64,000 nt of DNA from Aurantiacibacter sp. MUD11 (GCF_026967575.1 NZ_CP114054.1:744001-808000), one strand, 5' to 3'; shown: positions 7,488 to 15,972, counted from the first letter of the stretch. The notes: generated by a model not told the origin, from the sequence alone. A program made the numbers and translations.

Positions 7488-9566
7488 ATGACGACTGCCA
7501 CCAATCCCAAGCCTGATCGCCAGAAGCGCGCTGCCCATGCCCGCGACGTGCGCAACGAAGCCACCGTGCTGTCGCGCCGCCGGGCGAAGGGGCTCGGGAC
7601 AATCAAGCAGAAGGGCAATGGCGAAGCTGGCCTGGTGCCGCCGATCGCCTCTTTCTCCAAGTCGCTCCAGCACGACAAGTATGGGATCGTGACGCAGTCG
7701 GACTTCGACCAGTTCCTCGATCAGCTGGGTCAGGACGGGCCCGACCGCAAGACCTCGCGGCGCTTCGACGATACCTGCCCCTCGGGCCGGCGTGCCGAGT
7801 TCAATGTTCCCCTCGCCAGTGGTGCGGAGCGGATTTTCGAGTCGCCGATCTGCGGCCATTACTACGAGCTCGAAGGCCCGGACATGGACGCGGTGGCCAT
7901 GCCGCCCGCGCCCAAGGTCGGCTCGGACGAACTGGCGGTCGAGATGGCCGAAGTTTACTGGATGGCCTCGCTGCGCGACGAGCATGTCAGCAACCTGGAA
8001 AGCGGCGGCAATGCGCAGGTCACTGCCGCGGCGACATCCATTGGCGGAATGGACTGGTTCACCGGCCCGCAGCCCGCAAAGAAGCGTGAAGCCAGCCGCC
8101 GCCAGGCCCGGCTGGACGACAACGGCGACCTGACGCTGCAAACGCTGTTCCGCGGGTCGACGCCCGGTTCAAAGGTAGGACCCTACCTCTCGCAATTCCT
8201 GCTGATCGGAAACGAGGATCGTGGCAGCGCCGCCAACCGTTTCCAGATCGACACCGGGATGATCCAGTACGGCGCCCAGGTGGTCGACCAGCGCGTACTG
8301 CCGGCACGCTATGGCAAGGATTACATGACCACCTGGCAGTCCTGGCTCGATGTCCAGAACGGCAAGGATACCACCGATGCACTGGAATTCGAGGCAGACG
8401 GCGAACGCCGCTTCATCCACAAGCCGCGTGATCTGGCGCACTATGTCCACTTCGATGCGCTGTACCAGGCCTATCTCAATGCCTGCCTGTGGATGCTCTC
8501 GGTCGGGGCGCCGACCGACTCCGGCCTGCCGGAAGGCAAGGGCCATCCCACGCGCCAGGGCTTTGCCACTTTCGGCGGACCGCATATCCTCTCGCTGCTT
8601 ACCGAGGTGGCGACGCGCGCGCTGAAGGCGGTGCGGCGGCAGAAGTTCCAGGTCCACCTGCGCGGCCGTCCGGAAGCCATCGGCGGCGCGCTGTGCCTGT
8701 CTGACAGCGCCCAGGCAAACAAGCTGGGCGATTTCGAGAATGCCGTGGCGTCGCTGCGGCAGCAGCTCAGCGCTGCCGGGGTGCCGCTGTCGCAGGATGC
8801 CGTTGGTTCGCCGGATTTCGCGCCAGGGCAGAACTGGCTGCTGCCGATGGCTTTCCCCGAAGGCTCGCCGGTACACGGCAGTTATGGCGCGGGCCATGCG
8901 ACCGTGGCCGGTGCCTGCGTCACCATGATCAAGGCATTTTTCGAGATGTATGACCTGTCCGCCGTCAGTATCGGCGGTGCCTCGGGGCCCGAAGGCATCT
9001 ATCGCGGCAGCAATGGCCTTGCGCTGCCGCAGATGATCGCCAATGCGCCGGCGCTGTTCGCCGATGAACTGTCGCTGTTCGATGCCTCCAGAAACAAGTT
9101 GCAGCAGTTCTACGTTCCCAATGCCAACGGCACCGCGCTGGACGCATGGGGAGGCGATGCCAGCGGCATCTCGCTGCTGGGCGAGCTAGACAAGCTGGCG
9201 GCGAACATCTCCATCGGCCGCGACTGGGCTGGGGTGCACTACTACACCGACTACTACGAATCGCTGCGCCTGGGCGAGCGGATCGCGGTCGGCATCCTGC
9301 AGGAACAGCTGCTCACCTGGACCGAGCCGATGTCGATGCGCTTCACCAGCTTCGACGGCGACTGGATCATGCTGGCCGGCACCGGCGGCGACTGCCATCC
9401 CGGCAACGGCGGCGTACCCGAAGCGGACCCGGCGCAGATCCTGGTCTGGCCCTACGACAACCGCACCCCTCCGTGGACCACGCGCAGCTACGCCAGCGAC
9501 AAGTTCAACCGGGAAGTGCGCGAGGAAGCCGCCAAGTGGTGGAACCGCGCGCTGGACGACAGCTGA
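7488..9566 (+). CDS. Vanadium-dependent haloperoxidase (PAP2/VHPO superfamily)
   Basis: A product of 692 residues resembling algal and cyanobacterial vanadium bromoperoxidases, which use vanadate and hydrogen peroxide to oxidise halides. The vanadate pocket motifs are visible: K386 and R394 in KFQVHLRGRP; H463 and H470 in HGSYGAGHA; R578 and H584 in GRDWAGVHYY. The position usually Ser in the SGH motif of algal enzymes is Ala468 here. The N-terminus is basic with no signal peptide. The ATG at 7488 follows GGAGGAAGAG. An open frame continues upstream to 7410 but crosses the palindrome and is not needed. It is the first gene of the TIR/SLOG-like locus, 28 nt before a lipoprotein gene. Halide preference cannot be told from sequence. 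Confidence 0.88.
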   Translation: MTTATNPKPDRQKRAAHARDVRNEATVLSRRRAKGLGTIKQKGNGEAGLVPPIASFSKSLQHDKYGIVTQSDFDQFLDQLGQDGPDRKTSRRFDDTCPSGRRAEFNVPLASGAERIFESPICGHYYELEGPDMDAVAMPPAPKVGSDELAVEMAEVYWMASLRDEHVSNLESGGNAQVTAAATSIGGMDWFTGPQPAKKREASRRQARLDDNGDLTLQTLFRGSTPGSKVGPYLSQFLLIGNEDRGSAANRFQIDTGMIQYGAQVVDQRVLPARYGKDYMTTWQSWLDVQNGKDTTDALEFEADGERRFIHKPRDLAHYVHFDALYQAYLNACLWMLSVGAPTDSGLPEGKGHPTRQGFATFGGPHILSLLTEVATRALKAVRRQKFQVHLRGRPEAIGGALCLSDSAQANKLGDFENAVASLRQQLSAAGVPLSQDAVGSPDFAPGQNWLLPMAFPEGSPVHGSYGAGHATVAGACVTMIKAFFEMYDLSAVSIGGASGPEGIYRGSNGLALPQMIANAPALFADELSLFDASRNKLQQFYVPNANGTALDAWGGDASGISLLGELDKLAANISIGRDWAGVHYYTDYYESLRLGERIAVGILQEQLLTWTEPMSMRFTSFDGDWIMLAGTGGDCHPGNGGVPEADPAQILVWPYDNRTPPWTTRSYASDKFNREVREEAAKWWNRALDDS

Positions 9567-9594
9567 GAGGCGATTTGGACAGGAGGACATGGCC

Positions 9595-10464
9595 ATGAAT
9601 ACGACGAACAGAACCGCGCTTGCGCTGGCCACCGCCAGCCTTGCGCTGAGCAGCTGCGGCTCTCCCGGACTGACGCGCCCGCAGGTGGCCGCCGCCCCTA
9701 CCGCCAGCGAGATCGAGGTCCAGGCAGTCTCGCTGAATTGCGGACCGGGCGGTATCGGGGTCAGCAGTGTCACCCCTGCCCTGGTCGGACTGGCGGTCGA
9801 CTTCGCCTTCAAGTTCGGCGAGGGACTGCTCGAGCGTGCGCAGAGCCGCCGCAACGCCGTGTGGGCGGCATCGGGCATCGCGCGGTGCGTGGAAACGCCC
9901 GGAGGTGCGTCGAGGACCTATCCGCTCTCGGTGGTGCGCGAAGTGCGCAATGTGCAAGGCTCGCGCGTGGGCGACCCGGGCTTCGCCCTGAGCGGCAACG
10001 TCACCTTCCATGCCGCCACGCGCGGCACCGGGAACAGCGCCAAACCCGCCATCACGATCGAGTTCGCGCCCACCGAGTTCGTCTATGGCCGCCATGCTCC
10101 CACCCGCAGCGGCAGCGGCCGCAAACACGTGATCGCTTACCTCGTCTTCAGCGAAAGCCCGTTCCTTGCAGCGGGTAGCCCGACCGGGGAAGAGAAAGCC
10201 ATTACCGGGGCCTTGCGGATCGACCTGGGAAGGCTGGAGGATGGCTTCACCTATCCCGGGTCGATGATCGGACATGCCGGCTCCGTCACCACGATCGACG
10301 TCCCGGCATCGCCGAACATGGTGATGACCGCAATCGTCTTCGAATCGGACGATCCGTCGCTGGCTCTCGACGCCTTCACCGAGGCCTTTTCGGATAACGA
10401 AGATGCCATCGTGGAAGCCCTCCGCGACCTGTTCGGCGGATCCGATGCAGACGATGACGAATAG
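9595..10464 (+). CDS. Putative lipoprotein of unknown function
   Basis: A product of 289 residues. The N-terminus is a lipoprotein signal: a short basic start, a hydrophobic stretch of Ala/Leu, and the lipobox LSSC, with Cys near residue 19 as the probable lipid anchor. The mature part starts with a low-complexity linker. It then has a small predicted helical stretch (VGLAVDFAFKFGEGLLERAQSR) and a beta-rich body, and ends in an acidic tail (DADDDE). I recognise no family. I prefer the ATG at 9595, which is 8 nt after AGGAGG. The ATG at 9589 is only 2 nt from it. It sits between the haloperoxidase and the TIR gene. A hairpin lies 22 nt after the stop. Confidence 0.75.
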   Translation: MNTTNRTALALATASLALSSCGSPGLTRPQVAAAPTASEIEVQAVSLNCGPGGIGVSSVTPALVGLAVDFAFKFGEGLLERAQSRRNAVWAASGIARCVETPGGASRTYPLSVVREVRNVQGSRVGDPGFALSGNVTFHAATRGTGNSAKPAITIEFAPTEFVYGRHAPTRSGSGRKHVIAYLVFSESPFLAAGSPTGEEKAITGALRIDLGRLEDGFTYPGSMIGHAGSVTTIDVPASPNMVMTAIVFESDDPSLALDAFTEAFSDNEDAIVEALRDLFGGSDADDDE

Positions 10465-10485
10465 GCAGAGACAGGCGTGCCGACA

Positions 10486-10503
10486 TTTCAGCTTCGGCTG
10501 AAA
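10486..10503 (+). terminator. UUCG-loop hairpin between lipoprotein and TIR genes
   Basis: TTTCAGC-TTCG-GCTGAAA is a perfect 7-bp stem closed by a UUCG tetraloop, starting 22 nt after the lipoprotein stop. No T-run follows on the plus strand, so it is not a classical intrinsic terminator. It could stabilise the upstream transcript's 3' end or act as an attenuator. The TIR gene starts 80 bp further on and may have its own promoter. Confidence 0.4.
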
Positions 10504-10582
10504 AACGCCTGATTCGTAACAGAAGTTGCTTCGCCAGCCCGATTGTGTGACCTTTCCGGAGGTCGCAACAGGGTCGTAGGGC

Positions 10583-12274
10583 ATGGCGAAGCATTATTGC
10601 GCCTTCATCAGTTACAGCCACGCCGATGCCGGCTTTGCCCGCTGGCTGCATGGGCGGCTGGAGACCTATCGTTTTCCCAAGTCCGTCGTCGGCACGCCGA
10701 CCGGGCATGGCCCCCTGCCGGCACGGCTGCCGCCGATCTTTCGCGACCGCGAGGAATTGCCCGCCGCCACCAGCCTGACAGAGGAGGTGGTGGCCGCGCT
10801 GGCCAAGTCTCGCGCCCTGGTGGTCATCTGCTCCCCCGCTGCGGCAGCGTCACAATGGGTCAACCGGGAGATCGAACTCTTCCGGGAGCTGCACCCGGAC
10901 CGCCCCATCCTGCCCGCGCTGGTCGCCGGGGAACCTGCCACCGCGTTCCCGTCGACCCTGCTGGATGTCAGCGAAGAGGCCAAACCGCTGGCGGCAGACT
11001 TCCGGCCCAACACGGACGGCAAGCGGCTTGCCCTGCTGAAGCTGGTGGCTGGCGTGGCCGACGTGCCGCTGGCCCAGTTGATGCAGCGCGATGCCCAGCG
11101 CCGGCTGCGGCGCGTGACGGCAGTCACGGTGGCCGCGGTCGCACTGCTGCTAGTCATGAGCGCCATGACCTACCTCGCCATCCAGGCCCGCAACGAAGCC
11201 GAGCACCAGCGTGCCGAGGCCGAGGGGCTGGTGCAGTACATGCTCACCGACCTGCGGACCGAATTGCGCGGCGTCGGGAGGCTGGACATCATGAGCGGCG
11301 TGAACCAGCGGGTTCTGGGCTATTACTCGGCCCAGGGCGACCTCGACGACTTGCCGGACGATAGCCTGCAGTGGTGGGCGCGTACGCTGCACGCGATCAG
11401 CGAGGACGAGCAGGAGGCCTGCGATTACGACAGCGCCATTGCCTTCATCAATCAGTCGCACCGGACAACCGCCAGCCTGCTGGAGCGGGAGCCGCGCAAT
11501 CCCGAACGGGTCTTCGCGCATGCCCAGAGCGAGTTCTACGTCGGCGCCGCCGCCTGGCAGCTACGCGAGCTCGAGCGTACCGAAACCCACTGGCGCGGAT
11601 ACTTGACCCAAGCCCGGGCGCTGGCGGAGCTCGAGCCGGATACGGCCCGAAGCGCCATGGAGCTTGGCTACGCCCATGGGAACATGTGCGAGGTGCTGGG
11701 CCGCGATCCGGCGCGACGCGCGGAAGCCATCGCCAATTGCCGGCAGTCCATCGTCCATGTCGAACAGGCGATCAGTCGGGACCCCGCCGAGGACGGGTAC
11801 GTGGCTGCGCTGGCCAATCGCCTGGGGTGGCTGGCCGACATACTGGTGGAAGTGGAGGAATATGACGAAGCCTTCGACCACCGGCAGCGCGAACTTGACC
11901 TGCTCACCGCCCTGCTGGCTTCCAGTCCCCGCAATTTCGACCTGCAACAGCGCGCGGTGGCGCCGTTGATCGGCATGGGCGAAATCGAGTTGCTGAGGGG
12001 CCATAAGCCGGAAGCGGTGCAGATGTTGTCGCGCGCGGCGGGCGATCTGGAACAGCTGGCCGAACAGAACGCGGAAACGCGAGACAGCATCGCCGCGACC
12101 CGGATCCGCACCTTGCTGCTGCTGGCACGCGCCATGGCCGGGCCCGACGGTGCGCCGCAGCAACGCTATCTGAATGAAGCCAGGGAAATCTTCGTTGCAG
12201 CCAATGTCGGATCCTCCTGCAGGGGCGTGCAACGGTTCGAGGAATTCCTGGAGACGGAGGGAGAGACGACATGA
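10583..12274 (+). CDS. Membrane-anchored TIR-domain protein with TPR-like C-terminus
   Basis: A product of 563 residues. Residues 4-125 form a bacterial TIR domain: CAFISYSHAD at strand A, an FRDREELPA loop, and VICSPAAAASQWVNREIELF, where E96 after W92 matches the catalytic Glu position of TIR NADases. One transmembrane helix follows at 177-200, flanked by Arg on the N side, so the TIR domain should face the cytoplasm and the C-terminal part the periplasm. Residues about 205-560 are helical with TPR-like repeats. The stop overlaps the next start (ATGA at 12,271), so the following lipoprotein is translationally coupled. TIR proteins act in NAD-based immune signalling or as adaptors. The function here is inferred, and an NADase, a scaffold or a sensor all remain possible. 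Confidence 0.85.
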   Translation: MAKHYCAFISYSHADAGFARWLHGRLETYRFPKSVVGTPTGHGPLPARLPPIFRDREELPAATSLTEEVVAALAKSRALVVICSPAAAASQWVNREIELFRELHPDRPILPALVAGEPATAFPSTLLDVSEEAKPLAADFRPNTDGKRLALLKLVAGVADVPLAQLMQRDAQRRLRRVTAVTVAAVALLLVMSAMTYLAIQARNEAEHQRAEAEGLVQYMLTDLRTELRGVGRLDIMSGVNQRVLGYYSAQGDLDDLPDDSLQWWARTLHAISEDEQEACDYDSAIAFINQSHRTTASLLEREPRNPERVFAHAQSEFYVGAAAWQLRELERTETHWRGYLTQARALAELEPDTARSAMELGYAHGNMCEVLGRDPARRAEAIANCRQSIVHVEQAISRDPAEDGYVAALANRLGWLADILVEVEEYDEAFDHRQRELDLLTALLASSPRNFDLQQRAVAPLIGMGEIELLRGHKPEAVQMLSRAAGDLEQLAEQNAETRDSIAATRIRTLLLLARAMAGPDGAPQQRYLNEAREIFVAANVGSSCRGVQRFEEFLETEGETT

Positions 12275-13083
12275 GCATTGAGAACACACGAATGCGTCGC
12301 AAACTTGCTGGCGGCACTGCTGCTGTCATCCTGGCAGCGAGCGTTGCAGCCTGTTCCGATAATTCGACGGAGGAGGAAGCCGGCGTGACTGAAACGGAGG
12401 CAGCGGTGGGTATTCCCGCAATTTACGGCAAGGATCCTTCATCCCCCAGCATGTTGACGGCGGAGCCTGCCAACGCGACCCTGCTGTATCTGAATTTCGG
12501 ACCGGGCGGGCGGGTGACTTCCCGCCATGCCTACTTCGAGCGCGACGGCGACGATGCCCAACGGATCGAGTGCCTGGTGCGCTGGTTGCGTGGCAATCCA
12601 CAGGGCAACAATCCGTGTTCCGCCTATGTCGATCCGGGCAGGCAGCGCAATGGCGAGGCCTATCGCGAAGACTTCCAGGATTTCGACTTTGGCTCTCCGC
12701 ATGTGCTGTATGTGCACATCGCCAATACCGATATCGGCTTCAACGACCTGACGCCGGTTTCCTTCACGCCATTCGGAGCTGACGACGAAGTGCGCGAAGG
12801 CATGCTGCCCACCCGCCACCCGAATACCAGCTGGAGCGGAGCGAGTGTCGGCCCCTTGGCCGGTTCCCGCAGCATATCCGGTCTCACCATCTACAACGCC
12901 TTCCTCGACGCCGAGGGACGTCCCGCCAGCGACCCAGCCTGGGAAGACGCCTGGTTCTCGATGAACCTGCACCTGCGGGCCTGTACCGGGCGCAAGCCCA
13001 GTTGCGACCTCGGCAAGGCTGACGAGACCATCGCCATCGTTGTCGACCCCGATACCGGGAACGGCCAGGGCAGCCGGCCGTGA
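12271..13083 (+). CDS. Putative lipoprotein coupled to the TIR gene
   Basis: A product of 270 residues. The N-terminal signal has basic residues (RMRRK), a hydrophobic Ala/Val stretch and a lipobox ending AAC near residue 28, so it is probably lipid-anchored in the periplasm. An acidic linker follows, then a body with three or four Cys (about 95-115 and 230-245), which suggests disulfides. I do not recognise a fold. The start codon overlaps the TIR stop by 4 bp, which argues that the two proteins work together. The TIR protein's TPR-like tail is predicted to be periplasmic, so the two could meet there. Confidence 0.75.
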   Translation: MSIENTRMRRKLAGGTAAVILAASVAACSDNSTEEEAGVTETEAAVGIPAIYGKDPSSPSMLTAEPANATLLYLNFGPGGRVTSRHAYFERDGDDAQRIECLVRWLRGNPQGNNPCSAYVDPGRQRNGEAYREDFQDFDFGSPHVLYVHIANTDIGFNDLTPVSFTPFGADDEVREGMLPTRHPNTSWSGASVGPLAGSRSISGLTIYNAFLDAEGRPASDPAWEDAWFSMNLHLRACTGRKPSCDLGKADETIAIVVDPDTGNGQGSRP

Positions 13084-13108
13084 GCCCAGCCGCTGGCGAG
13101 ATGACCTG

Positions 13109-14512
13109 ATGCGAAGCCACCAGTTACGGGCACAGATCATCCGTCATGCCCGGTCGGGTTCGCTCGATCGGGCCACGGCACTGCTGACCGAATATGGCGA
13201 AGGGCGGTCGCCGGACGACGCCGACCTGTGCCTGATGCTGGGCCGCATCCTGAAGGAGCGGGGCAAGCGGGCCGAAGGCTCGGCAGCCGCCGATCTCTTC
13301 CTGCGCGCCTCCGAACGCTACGAGCAGGCAGCAGGCAGCGACCAGTTCTCCTATCCGCTGATCAATGCCGCCACCCTGGCCCGGTTGGCCGGAAAGGATC
13401 GCCGCGCCGAGGCGCTGGCCGCGCGCGTGCTCGACGTGCTGGATGAAAACCCGGACGAGGCGGAAACGCCCTACTGGCGGCACGCCACGCGGGCGGAAGC
13501 CCTGCTGTTGCTAGGCCAGGACGTGGAAGCGCGCGCGGCGCTCGCCTCGGCCATGGCGCTGGCTCCGCAGGCCTGGGAAGACCATGCCGTTACCATCGGC
13601 CAGTTCACGCTGATCTGCGAGGAACGCGGCCTCCCGACGGCATGGCTCGACAAGCATCGCCCGCCGCGTTCGCTGCAGTTCAGCGGGATCATGGATATCG
13701 ACCCCAAGGATGAGGCGCTGCACCGCCGCATCTGCGAGACCATCGCCAGCGAGAACATCGGCTTCGGCTTCGGGGCGCTGGCAGCGGGAGCGGATATCCT
13801 CATTGCCGAGTGCCTGATCGAACGCGGGGCCATGCTGCACGTCGTCCTGCCCTGCCCGCGCGACGTCTTTCGCGAGCGTTCGGTCATGGCGGTCGATCCC
13901 GCATGGGGAGAGCGCTTCGACCGTGCCCTGGAAGCGGCGGCATCGGTGGACGAACTGGAAAGCAGTTCCGCGCCCGATGCCCCGTCGGTGGTGCTTGCCG
14001 ATGATGTCGCGCGCGGAATGGCGCTGCAGAATGCCAACCTGCTGCAGACCAGTGCCTGTTCGCTGCGCATCGTCGCCATCGACGAGGAGCCACCCCAGCA
14101 GGATGGCTCCGAGCTGAAGGCAATCGTGCTCAAGGCGGCGCGGGCCGGCGGCAGCTCCTACCACGTACCCCCTGCGGGCAAACTGGTGACGCTGGGCGCG
14201 AGCAAGTCGTCCGGCGGCGAGGTAATCGTGCAGGAGTTCGACACGCCCGCAGCCGCGATGGTCGGCATCACCGGCTGGATCGCGGCAGGCCACAGGGTCG
14301 TGCTAGACTATCGCTACCGGCCCGAAGGCGCAGATCCGGCGGAGGCCCATTCCCGGCTCGGTCCGATGCTGTCGGTCGGCGAAGCCGGCCAAGTCTTGGC
14401 ATCGAAGGCCTTCGCCTTTGCCATGTTGGCGCAGCGACCGGAGGCAACGATCGAATCCTACGGCGAGGTCCGCTCCGCCGAAGGCCCGTTCGACGTCTTC
14501 CTGCTGGCCTAG
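13109..14512 (+). CDS. TPR protein with SLOG/Rossmann-like and degenerate cyclase-like domains
   Basis: A soluble product of 467 residues with three parts. Residues 1-185 are TPR-like helical repeats. Residues 188-330 look like a nucleotide-binding Rossmann fold of the SLOG type: FSGIMDID, a glycine-rich FGFGALAAGADILIAE, then ERGAMLHVVLPCP. Residues 335-467 resemble the C-terminal part of class III nucleotidyl cyclases (GQVLASKAFA, then a short strand ending in DVFLLA). The metal-binding Asp residues of a true cyclase are absent, so it would be inactive. In some alphaproteobacteria I recall TPR plus this Rossmann domain plus an active cyclase. The ATG at 13,109 lies 25 nt after the lipoprotein stop with a weak ribosome site. 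Its role as a sensor of a TIR-made nucleotide is inference. Confidence 0.65.
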   Translation: MRSHQLRAQIIRHARSGSLDRATALLTEYGEGRSPDDADLCLMLGRILKERGKRAEGSAAADLFLRASERYEQAAGSDQFSYPLINAATLARLAGKDRRAEALAARVLDVLDENPDEAETPYWRHATRAEALLLLGQDVEARAALASAMALAPQAWEDHAVTIGQFTLICEERGLPTAWLDKHRPPRSLQFSGIMDIDPKDEALHRRICETIASENIGFGFGALAAGADILIAECLIERGAMLHVVLPCPRDVFRERSVMAVDPAWGERFDRALEAAASVDELESSSAPDAPSVVLADDVARGMALQNANLLQTSACSLRIVAIDEEPPQQDGSELKAIVLKAARAGGSSYHVPPAGKLVTLGASKSSGGEVIVQEFDTPAAAMVGITGWIAAGHRVVLDYRYRPEGADPAEAHSRLGPMLSVGEAGQVLASKAFAFAMLAQRPEATIESYGEVRSAEGPFDVFLLA

Positions 14513-15162
14513 ACCAGCATTTCCTCCAGCATGCGCGGCGAAGTCACCCGCCAGTGATCGGGATGCCGCTCGATGATGCCGCGCCGTTCCAGCGCACTGA
14601 CGGCGCGCGAAGCGGTTTCACGCGTGGTCTGCGCCTGCACGGCCAGCGCAGCGACGACCGGGACCGGCGCGATGCGGCGATCTTCGTCCATTTCCAGCAG
14701 CAGCTGTTCGTAAACGCGGCCCGTCGCCGACAGCGTCAACCGCGCGGCAAAGCGCCCCAGCAGGGCCTGGAGCTGCTTGGCGAACAGCCGCGCCAGCGCC
14801 GCGCCAAGGTCGGCCCGCACCTCGGCGATCCGCGCCAGCACGCCGGCATCGATGCTGATATGCTCCAGATCCCGGCGCGCGACCACGTCGGTCGTCATCA
14901 CGTCGGCGGCGGGATAGACGCCGAAGGGTTCGCCCACCTCGATCGTGGCGATCTGCGAGTAGCGCCCGTCCTGACCCAGCAGCTTCAGGTCCGCCGAACC
15001 GCTGACCACCATGTTGCAGGCGCCGTGATCGCTGCCCTGGTGCAGCACCGGCTCACCCGCCTTGTTCGACCGCCAGATGGCTGACCGGGAGATTTCATCC
15101 GCCGTATCCTCGGCACAGCCGAACAGCGCGCGGATCACAGCAATGCGGTTCGTCTCGGCCAT
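14509..15162 (-). CDS. Crp/Fnr-family transcriptional regulator
   Basis: A product of 217 residues. An N-terminal cyclic-nucleotide-binding-type jelly roll (about 20-120) contains GEPVLHQGSDHGACNMVVSGSADL. A long dimer helix follows, then a C-terminal winged helix-turn-helix (about 155-205) with the recognition segment TTRETASRAVSALERRGII. I see no N-terminal Cys cluster for an Fe-S site, so it is not an FNR oxygen sensor. The classical cAMP contacts (RxSFGELAL) are replaced by EPFGVYPAAD, so its ligand is uncertain. It overlaps the SLOG-like gene by 4 bp tail to tail, and a GTGA-N6-TCAC palindrome lies ahead of the haloperoxidase. I chose the ATG at 15,162; a TTG lies two codons upstream. 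Confidence 0.9.
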   Translation of the reverse strand: MAETNRIAVIRALFGCAEDTADEISRSAIWRSNKAGEPVLHQGSDHGACNMVVSGSADLKLLGQDGRYSQIATIEVGEPFGVYPAADVMTTDVVARRDLEHISIDAGVLARIAEVRADLGAALARLFAKQLQALLGRFAARLTLSATGRVYEQLLLEMDEDRRIAPVPVVAALAVQAQTTRETASRAVSALERRGIIERHPDHWRVTSPRMLEEMLV

Positions 15163-15192
15163 GACCAAGGTCTAGCCCGTTGAGATTGCGAG

Positions 15193-15972
15193 TCAAAGAA
15201 ACTGCGTCTCGCCGTCCTCGTTCACCGGGTTGCGGTTGTTTTCCGAACACTGGAACTCGATCAGCGCACCGTGCCGGTCGCGGCGATAGCGCATGGTCAC
15301 TTCCCACGGTTCGGCAAATGCCACCGGATCGGTCATGCGCATCTCGTTCACCAGCACATCCGGATCGTCGGGATCGAGATGGATACGTTCGACCAGGCGG
15401 AACTGGTTCGAATGGCGCGCGCCGTCGTCGATCTCCAGCCCCTCGTCGATGCCGATGGTGTCGACCACCAGCACATCGCCCTCCCAGTGGCCTATGGAAT
15501 GCCCGTGATAGCTGGGGTCCAATTCCTCCAGCGGAGGATGGTCGCGCCCGTCGGTCCAGATCGTGCGCGTCTGCATCCAGGCTTCCTGGTTGATGGTGAC
15601 GCGGCCGGGCGTGAACAGGAACTCGTAAGGATACTGGGGCAGCATCATGATGCGCGGCAGGCCGGGCGGCGAGCAATTGCCGCGCGGGCGCATTTCCACG
15701 CCGTTGTTGGCCCGCACTTCCTCGCGCCATTGCTCCAGCGAGGTGAGGTATTCACCCTGCAACAGCGGTTGCGAGGGCGGGTTGCTGCGGTCGAACTCGA
15801 CGAACCAGATACCACCCCAGTCGGGCAACGCGTCCAGTTCGGCATAGCGGCCCTTGGCAAAGCCGGCGCTGTCACCGGGCGATGCCAGACCTTCGGGCAC
15901 CGGCGAAGTGACCTGCGCCTGCACCGCCACGGTGCAGGCCAGCGCGGCAAGCGCTATTGCGACACGCTTCAT
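15193..15972 (-). CDS. Secreted protein of unknown function, paralogue A'
   Basis: A product of 259 residues with a Sec signal peptide (about 1-19, cleavage after VQA). The body shares a motif with the paralogue at 16,756-17,646: SYHGHSIGHWEGDVLVVDT here against SYNGESIGHFEGDTLVVET there. Both also have a YPPGMP/SPPGLPRIM segment and Cys residues near it. The pattern of short beta-strand motifs suggests a beta-barrel or lipocalin-like fold in the periplasm; the function is unknown. Its ATG overlaps the DUF6152 gene by 4 bp. It is the last gene of the four-gene coupled group. Confidence 0.8.
   Translation of the reverse strand: MKRVAIALAALACTVAVQAQVTSPVPEGLASPGDSAGFAKGRYAELDALPDWGGIWFVEFDRSNPPSQPLLQGEYLTSLEQWREEVRANNGVEMRPRGNCSPPGLPRIMMLPQYPYEFLFTPGRVTINQEAWMQTRTIWTDGRDHPPLEELDPSYHGHSIGHWEGDVLVVDTIGIDEGLEIDDGARHSNQFRLVERIHLDPDDPDVLVNEMRMTDPVAFAEPWEVTMRYRRDRHGALIEFQCSENNRNPVNEDGETQFL

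Noticed and set aside
10583..14512. Known Thoeris operon
   Set aside because: No Sir2-SLOG effector (ThsA) is present, and the TIR protein is membrane-anchored with a large TPR-like tail. Only the TIR/SLOG-like theme is shared.
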